9,357 bases of DNA from the NCBI GenBank assembly GCA_016234065.1, contig JACQLJ010000021.1, positions 1 to 9,357 on the forward strand. The letters are read 5' to 3'. The position numbers were made by a program, and so were the translations under genes. Numbering within the stretch: position 1 is the first letter of the stretch; every line of letters starts with the position of its first letter. The DNA comes from Candidatus Pacearchaeota archaeon. Lineage in GTDB: Archaea; Nanobdellota; Nanobdellia; Pacearchaeales; GW2011-AR1. Positions 1-4,863 of this stretch are shown in pieces. The notes beneath the pieces are model-generated. The model saw only the letters and a list, made by a program, of their open reading frames with translations. It had not been told where the DNA came from and ran no database searches.

Positions 1-474
1 GCAATAGACCACGATACAAGGTTCTTGATTGCTAACAATATTACAAAAGAGAGAAACATTGAGGACGCACAACAAATAATGCAGAAAGTAAAAGATGTTG
101 CAGGAAAATCTGATTTGACAATTACAACAGATAAACTAAGTTCATACCCTCACGCAATAGGTCAAACATTTCATAAAATAAATGAGTGGGAATACAACCA
201 AAATGCAGTCAAACATATTGCAAAGGCAGGAATTAACAATGTTCACAAGAATAATAATATGATAGAAAGATACCACAACGAGTTTAGGGAATTTGACAAG
301 GTTAGGAGAGGCATAGATAATGTTGAACAATGGAGTGCGGGGTTTAGGTTGTATCACAATTACATAAAAGAAAATTCAGCATTGGGAGAAACGCCAAGCG
401 AAAGAGCAGGAATTTATCTAAATTCAAACAATAACAGATGGTTGTCATTGCTGAAAAAGAGCCTACAAAACTGA
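1..474 (+). CDS. DDE transposase, IS6-like, 3' part (5' end outside window)
   Basis: The reading frame is open from the first base and ends at TGA 472-474, giving the last 157 residues of a transposase that cuts and joins insertion-sequence ends. It begins AIDHDTRFLIAN, resembling the strand after the first catalytic Asp in IS6/IS240-type DDE enzymes, so that Asp lies off-window. The second Asp is in ITTDKLSSYPHAI and the catalytic Glu in NNMIERYHNEF, followed by the usual basic stretch and a TPSERAGI ending. Both visible DDE landmarks and the spacing fit an RNase-H-fold transposase. I cannot see the left inverted repeat, and the right end of the element is not clear. A fragment of another gene follows within 100 bases, suggesting the element inserted into it. 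The family call is moderately firm; the subgroup is not resolved. Confidence 0.85.
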   Translation, partial: AIDHDTRFLIANNITKERNIEDAQQIMQKVKDVAGKSDLTITTDKLSSYPHAIGQTFHKINEWEYNQNAVKHIAKAGINNVHKNNNMIERYHNEFREFDKVRRGIDNVEQWSAGFRLYHNYIKENSALGETPSERAGIYLNSNNNRWLSLLKKSLQN

Positions 475-500
475 CGGATGCGACAAAAAATTAGAACTGA

Positions 501-692
501 CGAAAATGCGACAGAGCCGCCTGCAACAAAGACCATTGGCTATTGGTGTCAGTCAAAGCAACCCAGCAGAAATATTTTAGCTTTGTAAATGACATAAAGG
601 AATTAAAAGAAATTAAAGTGCCACCAAATACTTCCAAACTATTTGTATTATATCAAAAAGGAAAAAGAAAAATTCTTTATGAAAGTGCGTGA
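501..692 (+). pseudogene. C-terminal fragment of a PD-(D/E)XK nuclease-like protein
   Basis: The frame is open after a TGA at 498-500 and ends at TGA 690-692, with no convincing start codon. The part from about 537 reads WLLVSVKATQQKYFSF, then NDIKELKEIKVPPNTSKLFVLYQKGKRKILYES. A hydrophobic strand followed by VKAT resembles the second half of the catalytic motif of Hjc-like and other PD-(D/E)XK nucleases, where the Lys is catalytic. The Asp and Glu that should precede it are absent, because the upstream sequence is the end of the transposase element. My reading is that the element removed or separated the N-terminal half. The nuclease assignment rests on a short motif, so it is tentative; that this is remnant coding sequence is better supported, by residue composition and the GTGA junction with the next gene. 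Confidence 0.5.
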
Positions 693-694
693 CA

Positions 695-889
695 ATGGAA
701 TTAAATTATATCTTTGAAGGAATAACAAAAAAGGAAATAGTGATTGCCCTGATTACAGGCGGAGCAAGCGGAATAGGCTGGGCATTCGGCTCTATAATTG
801 CAATCATATTTCTGGAGCTGACCTTAAGAAATTTTTTAAAAAACCAGTTTGAAAAGCTTACAGAGGCAATAAAAAGAATTAAAAAATGA
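695..889 (+). CDS. Small single-pass membrane protein, unknown function
   Basis: This gene encodes 64 residues from ATG 695; a GTG at 689 would add two. I chose ATG because the GTG overlaps the stop of the preceding fragment. Residues about 15-40 form one hydrophobic, Gly-rich segment (IALITGGASGIGWAFGSIIAIIF), followed by a Lys/Arg-rich amphipathic tail (LRNFLKNQFEKLTEAIKRIKK). A single transmembrane helix with the basic end inside the cell is likely. The last codons overlap the next gene by ATGA, so the two are probably translated together. Short membrane proteins of this shape are common in viruses and plasmids of archaea, including holin-like, anchor and virion proteins, but nothing here picks a role. 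Confidence 0.6.
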   Translation: MELNYIFEGITKKEIVIALITGGASGIGWAFGSIIAIIFLELTLRNFLKNQFEKLTEAIKRIKK

Positions 890-1011
890 GCTTTGAAACA
901 GAAAATGATGAAGATAACATAATCATAGATTTAAGAGATAAAGATTTACAAGAAAAGCTAAAAGAGCAGAAAGAAAAGCAGTTCAAAAACATTAAATTTG
1001 AAAGAGGATAA
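886..1011 (+). CDS. 41-residue acidic/charged protein, unknown function
   Basis: The start ATG overlaps the stop TGA of the membrane-protein gene (ATGA), a classic coupling arrangement. The peptide begins MSFETENDEDNIIIDLRDKD and continues into a Lys/Glu/Gln-rich helix ending at TAA 1009-1011. It has a strongly acidic N-terminal half, a short IIID strand and a likely charged helix. No motif is recognisable. The stop codon is only 4 bases before the first base of the tRNA, so this gene is likely in one transcript with the tRNA, or the tRNA promoter lies inside it. Support comes from the overlap, the clean start and the charged composition. Confidence 0.5.
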   Translation: MSFETENDEDNIIIDLRDKDLQEKLKEQKEKQFKNIKFERG

Positions 1012-1015
1012 TCTT

Positions 1016-1090
1016 AGTGGGGTGGAGAAGTCTGGAGTTCTCGACAGGCTCATAACCTGAAACTCGGAGGTTCAAATCCTTCCCCCACTA
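1016..1090 (+). tRNA. tRNA-Met(CAT), initiator type
   Basis: All four arms fold. The acceptor is AGTGGGG (1016-1022) with CCCCACT (1083-1089) and discriminator A1090. The D stem is GAGA (1025-1028) with TCTC (1039-1042). The anticodon loop CTCATAA (1049-1055) carries CAT at 1051-1053. The T stem GGAGG (1066-1070) pairs with CCTTC (1078-1082) around loop TTCAAAT. The A1-U72 pair is an archaeal and eukaryotic initiator feature; archaeal elongator tRNA-Met normally begins with G. CCA is not encoded. The anticodon stem departs from the initiator rule of three G:C pairs next to the loop: the third is A1046-U1058, and the outermost pair is an A/A mismatch (1044/1060). It could be the host's only initiator, a spare copy carried by an element, or a decaying copy. 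Confidence 0.9.
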
Positions 1091-1108
1091 CATTCAAAAC
1101 CAAAAATG

Positions 1109-1116
1109 TTATAAAC
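1109..1116 (+). promoter_or_regulatory. Archaeal TATA box for the coiled-coil gene
   Basis: TTATAAAC lies about 26 bases before ATG 1137, preceded by an A-rich stretch like a BRE. This spacing places the transcript start at or next to the ATG, so a leaderless mRNA is predicted. No ribosome-binding site is seen before that ATG, which agrees. Confidence 0.45.
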
Positions 1117-1136
1117 TTATTAAAAAAAGAAGTGGC

Positions 1137-1577
1137 ATGGATATTCAAAAAGAGATTAAAGCATTAAAGGAAGATATAAAAAATATAAAAAATTCAGTCA
1201 TAGAGCTTCTCGATACAGCCAATAAGATTATGGATGGTGAAACTAAAACATCAGTCCAAATGAAATCATACATTGAAAATACTGATTCTTGGATTAAGCA
1301 GATAAAGAGGAATCAGTCAGAGTCCTTGCAATTACCTTCACTCATAAACGAAAATGCAGATAACATCCAGCATAATTATGAACTGATTTATGAGCTTAAA
1401 GACCAGATAGAGGAATTAAAGCAGGAAATCAATGCAATAAAATTAATACAGATTATTTCTTTGAAGCAAAAAACAAATCGGAATATGACAATGATTGAAC
1501 AGCAAACATTAGAATCTTTCAAAAGAAATGGAGCAGGATTTGCATTAAAATCCGCAAAAAATAATTACAAACCTTAA
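1137..1577 (+). CDS. Coiled-coil protein, unknown function
   Basis: This gene encodes 146 residues and is highly charged and helical. Two segments have heptad-like spacing of Ile/Leu: residues about 1-32 (MDIQKEIKALKEDIKNIKNS) and about 75-105 (ADNIQHNYELIYELKDQIEE). A more polar middle with Trp and several Asn/Ser separates them. The end (ESFKRNGAGFALKSAKNN) is basic and could touch nucleic acid or a membrane. No catalytic motif, signal peptide or membrane segment is visible. A TATA box at 1109-1116 suggests a leaderless single-gene transcript, and a T-rich stop follows directly after the TAA. The neighbouring tRNA and small genes give no clear functional hint. The coding call is firm from length and composition; the role is unknown. 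Confidence 0.75.
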   Translation: MDIQKEIKALKEDIKNIKNSVIELLDTANKIMDGETKTSVQMKSYIENTDSWIKQIKRNQSESLQLPSLINENADNIQHNYELIYELKDQIEELKQEINAIKLIQIISLKQKTNRNMTMIEQQTLESFKRNGAGFALKSAKNNYKP

Positions 1578-1589
1578 TTTTTTCTTTTT
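1578..1589 (+). terminator. Poly-T archaeal terminator
   Basis: Six T, one C, then five T follow the stop codon of the coiled-coil gene immediately. Archaeal RNA polymerase stops at such T-rich tracts on the non-template strand without needing a hairpin. Confidence 0.5.
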
Positions 1590-1590
1590 A

Positions 1591-1642
1591 TCGACGATTA
1601 GTTTTTTACTTAGTATTTAAATGTCTTTGATTTTATCGTCGA
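1591..1642. repeat. Inverted repeat TCGACGA/TCGTCGA
   Basis: TCGACGA (1591-1597) and TCGTCGA (1636-1642) are exact reverse complements, 38 bases apart, each preceded by TTTTA. The intervening AT-rich DNA holds no credible gene. Related CGTCTATTA (1669-1677) and CGTCTATAA (1735-1743) follow before the next operon, so these could be binding sites of a regulator of that operon. Confidence 0.4.
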
Positions 1643-1675
1643 AAATTATTTATGAATTTTGTGTTTCTCGTCTAT

Positions 1676-1711
1676 TAGTAGTATGAACAATAAATCAACT
1701 ACTACCAGTTG
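1676..1711. repeat. Two mutually exclusive short hairpins
   Basis: TAGTAGT (1676-1682) pairs exactly with ACTACTA (1698-1704), while CAACT (1696-1700) pairs with AGTTG (1707-1711). The two stems share bases and cannot form together. They lie in the 184-base gene-free stretch before the metallopeptidase operon. Apart from these, the T-rich stop, the CGTC repeats and a TATA-like site, I see nothing else in that stretch. Confidence 0.35.
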
Positions 1712-1720
1712 TGGCAAAGA

Positions 1721-1728
1721 TTTATTTA
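1721..1728 (+). promoter_or_regulatory. Possible TATA box of the metallopeptidase operon
   Basis: TTTATTTA centred near 1724 would start transcription around 1750, leaving a leader of about 12 bases that contains GGTGAT. An alternative TATAAATT at 1739-1746 is too close to ATG 1762 for the ribosome-binding site to be transcribed. Confidence 0.35.
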
Positions 1729-1750
1729 GTTTGTCGTCTATAAATTAATT

Positions 1751-1756
1751 GGTGAT
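1751..1756 (+). promoter_or_regulatory. Ribosome-binding site GGTGAT
   Basis: GGTGAT complements the TCACC of archaeal 16S rRNA ends and sits 5 bases before ATG 1762. It fixes the start of a gene too short to be accepted on length alone. Confidence 0.6.
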
Positions 1757-1761
1757 AAAAT

Positions 1762-1896
1762 ATGAAAAACAAAAATAGATGTGAAAACAGACCAAAAGAC
1801 AGACCCTGCCGAAATGAATGGGCTATAGATTATCTCGGCAAGAAGTTATGCGACCATTGCTGGGAACAGCATTGTGAAGGAAGTGAACAACAATGA
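1762..1896 (+). CDS. 44-residue Cys-rich, probable zinc-binding protein
   Basis: The start is set by the GGTGAT site 5 bases upstream. The peptide has Cys at residues 7, 16, 30, 33 and 38 and His at 32 and 37, with the core C30-D-H-C33-W and H37-C38. Four of these could hold one zinc ion in a small knuckle; which four is not decided by the sequence. The central part (NEWAIDYLGKKLCDHCWEQH) looks like a compact folded unit. The stop overlaps the next gene by ATGA (1893-1896), the first of two such overlaps in a three-gene operon. No enzyme motif is present. Small zinc peptides of this kind often bind DNA, RNA or a partner protein, but that is family-level inference only. Confidence 0.65.
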   Translation: MKNKNRCENRPKDRPCRNEWAIDYLGKKLCDHCWEQHCEGSEQQ

Positions 1897-2063
1897 AGCA
1901 AGAAATGTTTAAGACAAAAGATGAAGCAATGAAACTGGCTAAAGAATGGGCTAAAACTAAGGAATATGTTGTTGTTGTAGAAAGTCGCAATGAATTCTTT
2001 GTTGAGAACGAGCCAACTTTAATCAGGATATGGGAACAAATTATATGGAGGCATGAAAAATGA
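1893..2063 (+). CDS. 56-residue protein, unknown function
   Basis: The gene lies between two ATGA overlaps (1893-1896 upstream and 2060-2063 downstream), which is strong evidence that it is translated. The peptide starts MKQEMFKTKDEAMKLAKEWA, a charged amphipathic helix, followed by two probable strands (KEYVVVVESRNEFFV) and a C-terminal segment with two Trp (IRIWEQIIWRHEK). This helix-strand-strand pattern suggests a small globular alpha/beta domain. No catalytic or metal residues stand out. Its place between a Cys-rich peptide and a metallopeptidase suggests it belongs to the same unit, perhaps as an adaptor. I do not recognise a family. Confidence 0.65.
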   Translation: MKQEMFKTKDEAMKLAKEWAKTKEYVVVVESRNEFFVENEPTLIRIWEQIIWRHEK

Positions 2064-2623
2064 ATGACTGGAAGCATTCTGGCTACAAACTAAAGTTCTA
2101 TGCAGATGAACACAAGGAGTTCCCAGAAGCCTATATCAAAGAGCTTAATTCAGAACAGGCTAGGATTGTCATTAGCAAGCTCCAGAGGCATTTTAAGGTA
2201 GGAAGGCTCAGTCTTGCCTTTACTGATAGGATAGGCGGTGGAAAGTGTGATTATGGCGGTTTAATAAGGCTTAGATGGCAAACCTCAATAGGTATGGCTT
2301 GTCATGAGTTAGCCCATCTTCTAGGCTACAGAAAATACAACATAAGGGGTCATAATCGCAAAATGAAACGGATTATGGCTAGAATGATTAACTACTGCCA
2401 AAAGAAGAATTATTGGCAGGAAGAGCTTGAAAAAAGGCTTGCACCCAAACCAATCACGCCAGAGCCTACAAAGCAGGAATCCAGATTAATCCTGATTAAG
2501 AAACGAGAGCAACAAATTGTAAGGTATGAAAAAAAGCTGAAATACTATACAAAGCTTTACAGCAATAAACTCAAGAGTGCGAGAAGGAGCATCCTAATGC
2601 TGAAAAGAAATGTCAGCATTTAG
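2060..2623 (+). CDS. SprT-like HExxH zinc metallopeptidase
   Basis: This gene encodes 187 residues. The zincin signature is H82-E83-L-A-H86, with a likely third metal ligand H98 in GHNRKMKRIM. HExxH followed after about a dozen residues by G-H-x-x-x-(F/M)-K is how SprT/Spartan-like peptidases, known for cutting protein-DNA crosslinks, arrange their site. The strand before it (LAFTDRIGGGKCDYGGLIRLRW, residues 52-73) fits the beta sheet that usually precedes the active helix. Residues 115-187 form a Lys/Arg-rich, mostly helical tail likely to bind nucleic acid; the Spartan zinc finger is missing, but the operon's first gene could supply a zinc unit in trans. The start overlaps the upstream stop by ATGA. 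The last 11 bases overlap a minus-strand zinc-ribbon gene. Substrate is not determinable here. Confidence 0.8.
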   Translation: MNDWKHSGYKLKFYADEHKEFPEAYIKELNSEQARIVISKLQRHFKVGRLSLAFTDRIGGGKCDYGGLIRLRWQTSIGMACHELAHLLGYRKYNIRGHNRKMKRIMARMINYCQKKNYWQEELEKRLAPKPITPEPTKQESRLILIKKREQQIVRYEKKLKYYTKLYSNKLKSARRSILMLKRNVSI

Positions 2624-2741
2624 ATGAACATTTATCACACCTTATTTTTATCCCTTTTTTTGTTTCTATGACATTACACTCAGCTTCCTGCCTGCAAGTC
2701 TGGCAGTTTCTTTTGATAGTTCCAATTATTTTTTGTTTCAT
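2613..2741 (-). CDS. 42-residue zinc-ribbon protein
   Basis: Read from ATG 2741 to TGA at 2615-2613, the peptide has two CxxC knuckles, C13-QT-C16 and C35-DK-C38, plus C22 and C42. Between them lies a two-strand stretch (NVIETKKGIKIR), the classic zinc-ribbon layout. Two knuckles at zinc-ribbon spacing make chance unlikely in an AT-rich window. A TATA element (2765-2775) lies about 27 bases ahead of the ATG, so the message is probably leaderless. The 3' end overlaps the end of the metallopeptidase gene on the other strand. Zinc ribbons this small usually act as nucleic-acid or protein-binding modules; whether it is regulator, RNA-binding protein or part of the mobile element is unknown. Confidence 0.7.
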   Translation of the reverse strand: MKQKIIGTIKRNCQTCRQEAECNVIETKKGIKIRCDKCSSKC

Positions 2742-2764
2742 CAAATAAATTTATTGTGATCTCC

Positions 2765-2775
2765 TTTAAATATTT
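2765..2775 (-). promoter_or_regulatory. TATA box for the small zinc-ribbon gene
   Basis: On the minus strand this reads AAATATTTAAA, centred about 28 bases before ATG 2741, the distance expected for a leaderless archaeal transcript. It is nearly symmetric, so it could also fire on the plus strand toward the hairpin at 2808. Confidence 0.45.
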
Positions 2776-2807
2776 TAGGCAGGGATGTCCAGTGGTTGAA
2801 TATAAAA

Positions 2808-2857
2808 GGAAGGCAGGGCAGGCTCTTCGTTAGAAGGTGGAATACGCCCTGCCTTCC
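2808..2857 (-). terminator. 12-bp perfect hairpin downstream of the serine recombinase
   Basis: GGAAGGCAGGGC (2808-2819) and GCCCTGCCTTCC (2846-2857) are exact reverse complements around a 26-base loop that itself contains CTTC-GTTA-GAAG. Read on the minus strand, the stem is followed at once by TTTTATA, like an intrinsic terminator for the recombinase cluster. It is the most GC-rich stretch nearby. It could instead be a recombination site for the neighbouring recombinase or a structured RNA. Confidence 0.5.
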
Positions 2858-2885
2858 CACAACATACCAAATATTTTGATATTGC

Positions 2886-3686
2886 CTATTTTTTATAAAG
2901 TTTTTTGTTTTTCAGGAATTCTTGGGTTCTATCAAAGATTTCTTTTTGAATAATAGCTTCATGTCGCCCCAAATATTCAACTTTATTTATTTTGATAATC
3001 CTTCCAATAGGATTCTTAATATATTTTTTATGCACAATAAAACCAATATACGACTTATTTTTTATTATTTTGTAATAAAGGCTTTTTGATATTTTGGTTT
3101 CTTTCAAAATTTGTAAATAAGAAACTCCCTGAAGAGTAAGTTCAAATATTTTTTTTATAATATCTGCTTTTTTCTTGTCCACTACCCATTCCTTTTTATC
3201 ATCAAATTTATAACCAAAAGGAGCTGTTATATAGGGCAAATTTTCGCTTTGCTTTCTTTCATGTAGCTTCCTAGCATTCATTCTTCCAAGAACAATCAAC
3301 AGATGATTTACAAAAGCTGTTGTTTCAGAAATTACTTCATTCTCAAGACCGCCCTCTAATGAAACAACTTGAATATTATTAAGTTGAAATTCCATAAGAA
3401 GCTCTTTTTGCATATAAGGATTTCTAGTAAGCCTAGATAAATTTTTTATTACAATTAAATCAAACTTTTTAGAATACATATCATCAATCATTCTTTTCAA
3501 TTCAGGTCTATCTGGGTCGTCTCCTGTAAGATATTTATCATCATATATTTCAATAAATTCATGCTGATTATTTTTGATATAACCTTCAACATCTTTCCTT
3601 TGATTAATCAAGCTAGTTTCAAGTTCAGTTTTGTCTTTCTTATTCCTATCTTCATCAGAAAGTCTTATGTAGCCAATTGCATGCAT
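2886..3686 (-). CDS. Serine site-specific recombinase, compact form
   Basis: This gene encodes 266 residues. The N-terminal resolvase domain (1-140) has Y6-I-R8-L-S10, with S10 the nucleophile and R8 conserved, then QR at 29-30, TGDDPDRPEL (54-63) and NLSRLTRNP (82-90) supplying further active-site Arg residues. In many family members an Asp stands where S84 is here. A 'recombinase' DNA-binding domain follows from APFGY (155-159) to HEAIIQKEIFDRTQ (242-255). The protein then stops, without the zinc-ribbon and coiled-coil that control direction in large serine integrases of 400-700 residues. It therefore resembles a minimal transposon- or inversion-type recombinase. It is last in a minus-strand cluster, 22 bases after the 121-residue gene; GGAG lies 10 bases before its ATG. 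A perfect hairpin follows it. Confidence 0.9.
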   Translation of the reverse strand: MHAIGYIRLSDEDRNKKDKTELETSLINQRKDVEGYIKNNQHEFIEIYDDKYLTGDDPDRPELKRMIDDMYSKKFDLIVIKNLSRLTRNPYMQKELLMEFQLNNIQVVSLEGGLENEVISETTAFVNHLLIVLGRMNARKLHERKQSENLPYITAPFGYKFDDKKEWVVDKKKADIIKKIFELTLQGVSYLQILKETKISKSLYYKIIKNKSYIGFIVHKKYIKNPIGRIIKINKVEYLGRHEAIIQKEIFDRTQEFLKNKKLYKK

Positions 3687-3708
3687 TGTAATTCAACTCC
3701 AGCCTCTT

Positions 3709-4074
3709 TTAATTTTTGAAAAATTTATACCTTTTTAACCTTCCTGTATTTTCAATTGTTGACCTATAATCATCACCATGTTTCATAACAATCACTTTAG
3801 CAAGCCGAACCCACTTCCATCTTGTTTTTGTCTTTCCCCTACTAAGGCTTCTGACAACCCACACACCAACTCCAAGTAAATCTTCGCAGAGCATCTTGAT
3901 TTTGTCTAATGTATCAATCTGACTATAATGCACATCAAGCCTCATCTCAGGCTTATACACAAGCTTCCTAGTAAAGCCCCTGAGTTTCTCATTCCATTGA
4001 TGATGACCTTCAAGACTCATCTTCTGTTCACTCCATATATACAACTTAATAGGTCTTCTCCAAAGTTCAACCAT
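3709..4074 (-). CDS. 121-residue basic protein, unknown function
   Basis: The gene starts at ATG 4074, inside the last codons of the upstream gene (8-base overlap), with GGGGA shortly before it. The protein is basic and rich in Trp, Arg and Tyr: MVELWRRPIKLYIWSEQK near the start, GHHQWNEKLRGFTRKLVY (23-40), RLDVHYSQIDTLDKIKMLCE in the middle, and GKTKTRWKWVRLAKVIVMKH toward the end. The pattern of basic strands and one central helix suggests a nucleic-acid-binding alpha/beta fold, but I recognise no family. It is directly upstream of the serine recombinase and probably cotranscribed, so an accessory role in recombination is possible but unproven. Confidence 0.65.
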   Translation of the reverse strand: MVELWRRPIKLYIWSEQKMSLEGHHQWNEKLRGFTRKLVYKPEMRLDVHYSQIDTLDKIKMLCEDLLGVGVWVVRSLSRGKTKTRWKWVRLAKVIVMKHGDDYRSTIENTGRLKRYKFFKN

Positions 4075-4372
4075 AGTTTTTCCCCAACCAAATCAGAATA
4101 TTGAATTCACATTTAACCATTGTTTTAACGACGACATATACCCTCGCAAAGCTAGTAAATATGTTCTCCAGCCATTCCCCTTTTTTCAATGTGGGTGCGT
4201 TAGGGAAAACTTTTACGAATGTAATTTTAATTTCAGAAACAACATTATTAACACTCCTTCCAACCAAATAGAGTTTAATTAAAGCTTCTTTGCAAGCTGA
4301 TAAGCCAATATTTGTTTTCATAATTCTCGTCAATTTTCTCCCAGCTCTGGGGATTTGCTCAATAAGACACAT
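4067..4372 (-). CDS. 101-residue protein of unknown function, overlapping start
   Basis: The frame is open back to 4525, but I place the start at ATG 4372: upstream of it the 78-residue gene is the more protein-like frame, and the two then overlap by only 14 bases. The sequence includes TNIGLSACKEALIKLYLVG (about 20-38) and VSEIKITFVKVFPNAPTLKK (about 43-62). It ends in an aromatic and Val-rich stretch (IFTSFARVYVVVKTMVK). Its last codons hold the start of the 121-residue gene. No family is recognised. Between 4261 and 4358 another minus frame is also open and looks protein-like, so a frameshift joining parts of this gene and the upstream one cannot be excluded. Confidence 0.45.
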   Translation of the reverse strand: MCLIEQIPRAGRKLTRIMKTNIGLSACKEALIKLYLVGRSVNNVVSEIKITFVKVFPNAPTLKKGEWLENIFTSFARVYVVVKTMVKCEFNILIWLGKNYG

Positions 4373-4595
4373 CTTCTTGATGAAAAAAATCTTTACCCTT
4401 CCTTTTGCAATTTTTAACGAAATATAAAAAACTTGTGTTTTTTCTTTCCCCTCCCCACCCCCATGTAGCAGTAGCAACATATTCAGACCCATTTTCCCCA
4501 GCCTTTGAGAAAAATAAATGTTCATGCAATTTTTCAGCGTTAAAATTTTTCCTACAAGAGATTTCCCCTTTAAACAAAAGAATCCTACAAAACAT
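4359..4595 (-). CDS. 78-residue protein, first gene of the recombinase cluster
   Basis: The ATG at 4595 lies about 33 bases from a TATA element centred near 4628, giving a very short leader and no ribosome-binding site. The peptide has a Lys/Cys-containing start (MFCRILLFKGEISCRKNF), a helix (NAEKLHEHLFFSKAG), a Gly/Trp segment (SEYVATATWGWGGERKN) and a basic end (YFVKNCKRKGKDFF). The TWGWGGE segment looks like a tight strand-turn. The stop overlaps the start I chose for the next gene by 14 bases. I do not recognise the family. After the TGA the frame continues open for 27 more codons in plausible sequence, so the gene may be a truncated form of something longer. Confidence 0.4.
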   Translation of the reverse strand: MFCRILLFKGEISCRKNFNAEKLHEHLFFSKAGENGSEYVATATWGWGGERKNTSFLYFVKNCKRKGKDFFHQEDVSY

Positions 4596-4624
4596 TGCCA
4601 GATTTTTCCAGAAAAAAAGAAAAA

Positions 4625-4632
4625 TTTAAATA
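4625..4632. promoter_or_regulatory. Near-symmetric TATA box, probably divergent
   Basis: TTTAAATA sits 28 bases before ATG 4657 on the plus strand with a purine-rich BRE-like AGAAAAA just upstream. On the minus strand TATTTAAA is about 33 bases before ATG 4595. One TATA element could serve both directions. Confidence 0.6.
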
Positions 4633-4656
4633 GTTACTTAACTATTGTTAAGTGTT

Positions 4657-4863
4657 ATGGAACAATTATACAAGCAAGTGGTAAAAATGCCTATGGAAAT
4701 TGATTTTGGAAGAGCATTGAGCCTAGTAGCAAATGCTGTTGAACACCAAGCTAGAATTCTTGCTGGAAGATACGGCAGATACAACGAAGCCGATGAACTC
4801 AGGGAAGCAATGAAAAAAATAAAGAACATTGCACTTCATAAGCCATTTGCTCCGTTAAATTAA
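4657..4863 (+). CDS. 68-residue helical protein, unknown function
   Basis: I chose ATG 4657 over TTG 4645 because the TATA box at 4625-4632 predicts a transcript start right at this ATG. The protein is mostly helical: MEQLYKQVVKMPMEIDF, a long helix (RALSLVANAVEHQARILAGR) and a second helix (YNEADELREAMKKIKNIA). Two amphipathic helices joined by GRYGRY suggest a helical hairpin, perhaps a dimer. No known motif is seen. It points away from the serine recombinase cluster and shares its promoter region, so it could regulate that cluster, although no helix-turn-helix is evident. Its last 9 bases overlap the end of a minus-strand reading frame. Confidence 0.6.
   Translation: MEQLYKQVVKMPMEIDFGRALSLVANAVEHQARILAGRYGRYNEADELREAMKKIKNIALHKPFAPLN

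Noticed and set aside
536..556. Right inverted repeat of the insertion sequence (GGCTATTGGTGTCAG region)
   Set aside because: The left end is outside the window, so no pairing can be shown.
1823..2077. Minus-strand frame of 84 residues
   Set aside because: It is antisense to three genes linked by ATGA overlaps and has Ser/His-rich low-quality composition.
2688..2706. CTGCC/GGCAG hairpin followed by T's as a terminator of the peptidase operon
   Set aside because: The same bases are the CxxC codons of the minus-strand zinc-ribbon gene, which explains them better; the stem is only 5 bp.
4405..4703. Plus-strand open frames of 74 and 61 residues
   Set aside because: They are antisense to a more protein-like minus-strand gene or run across the promoter at 4625-4632, and have no start signals.
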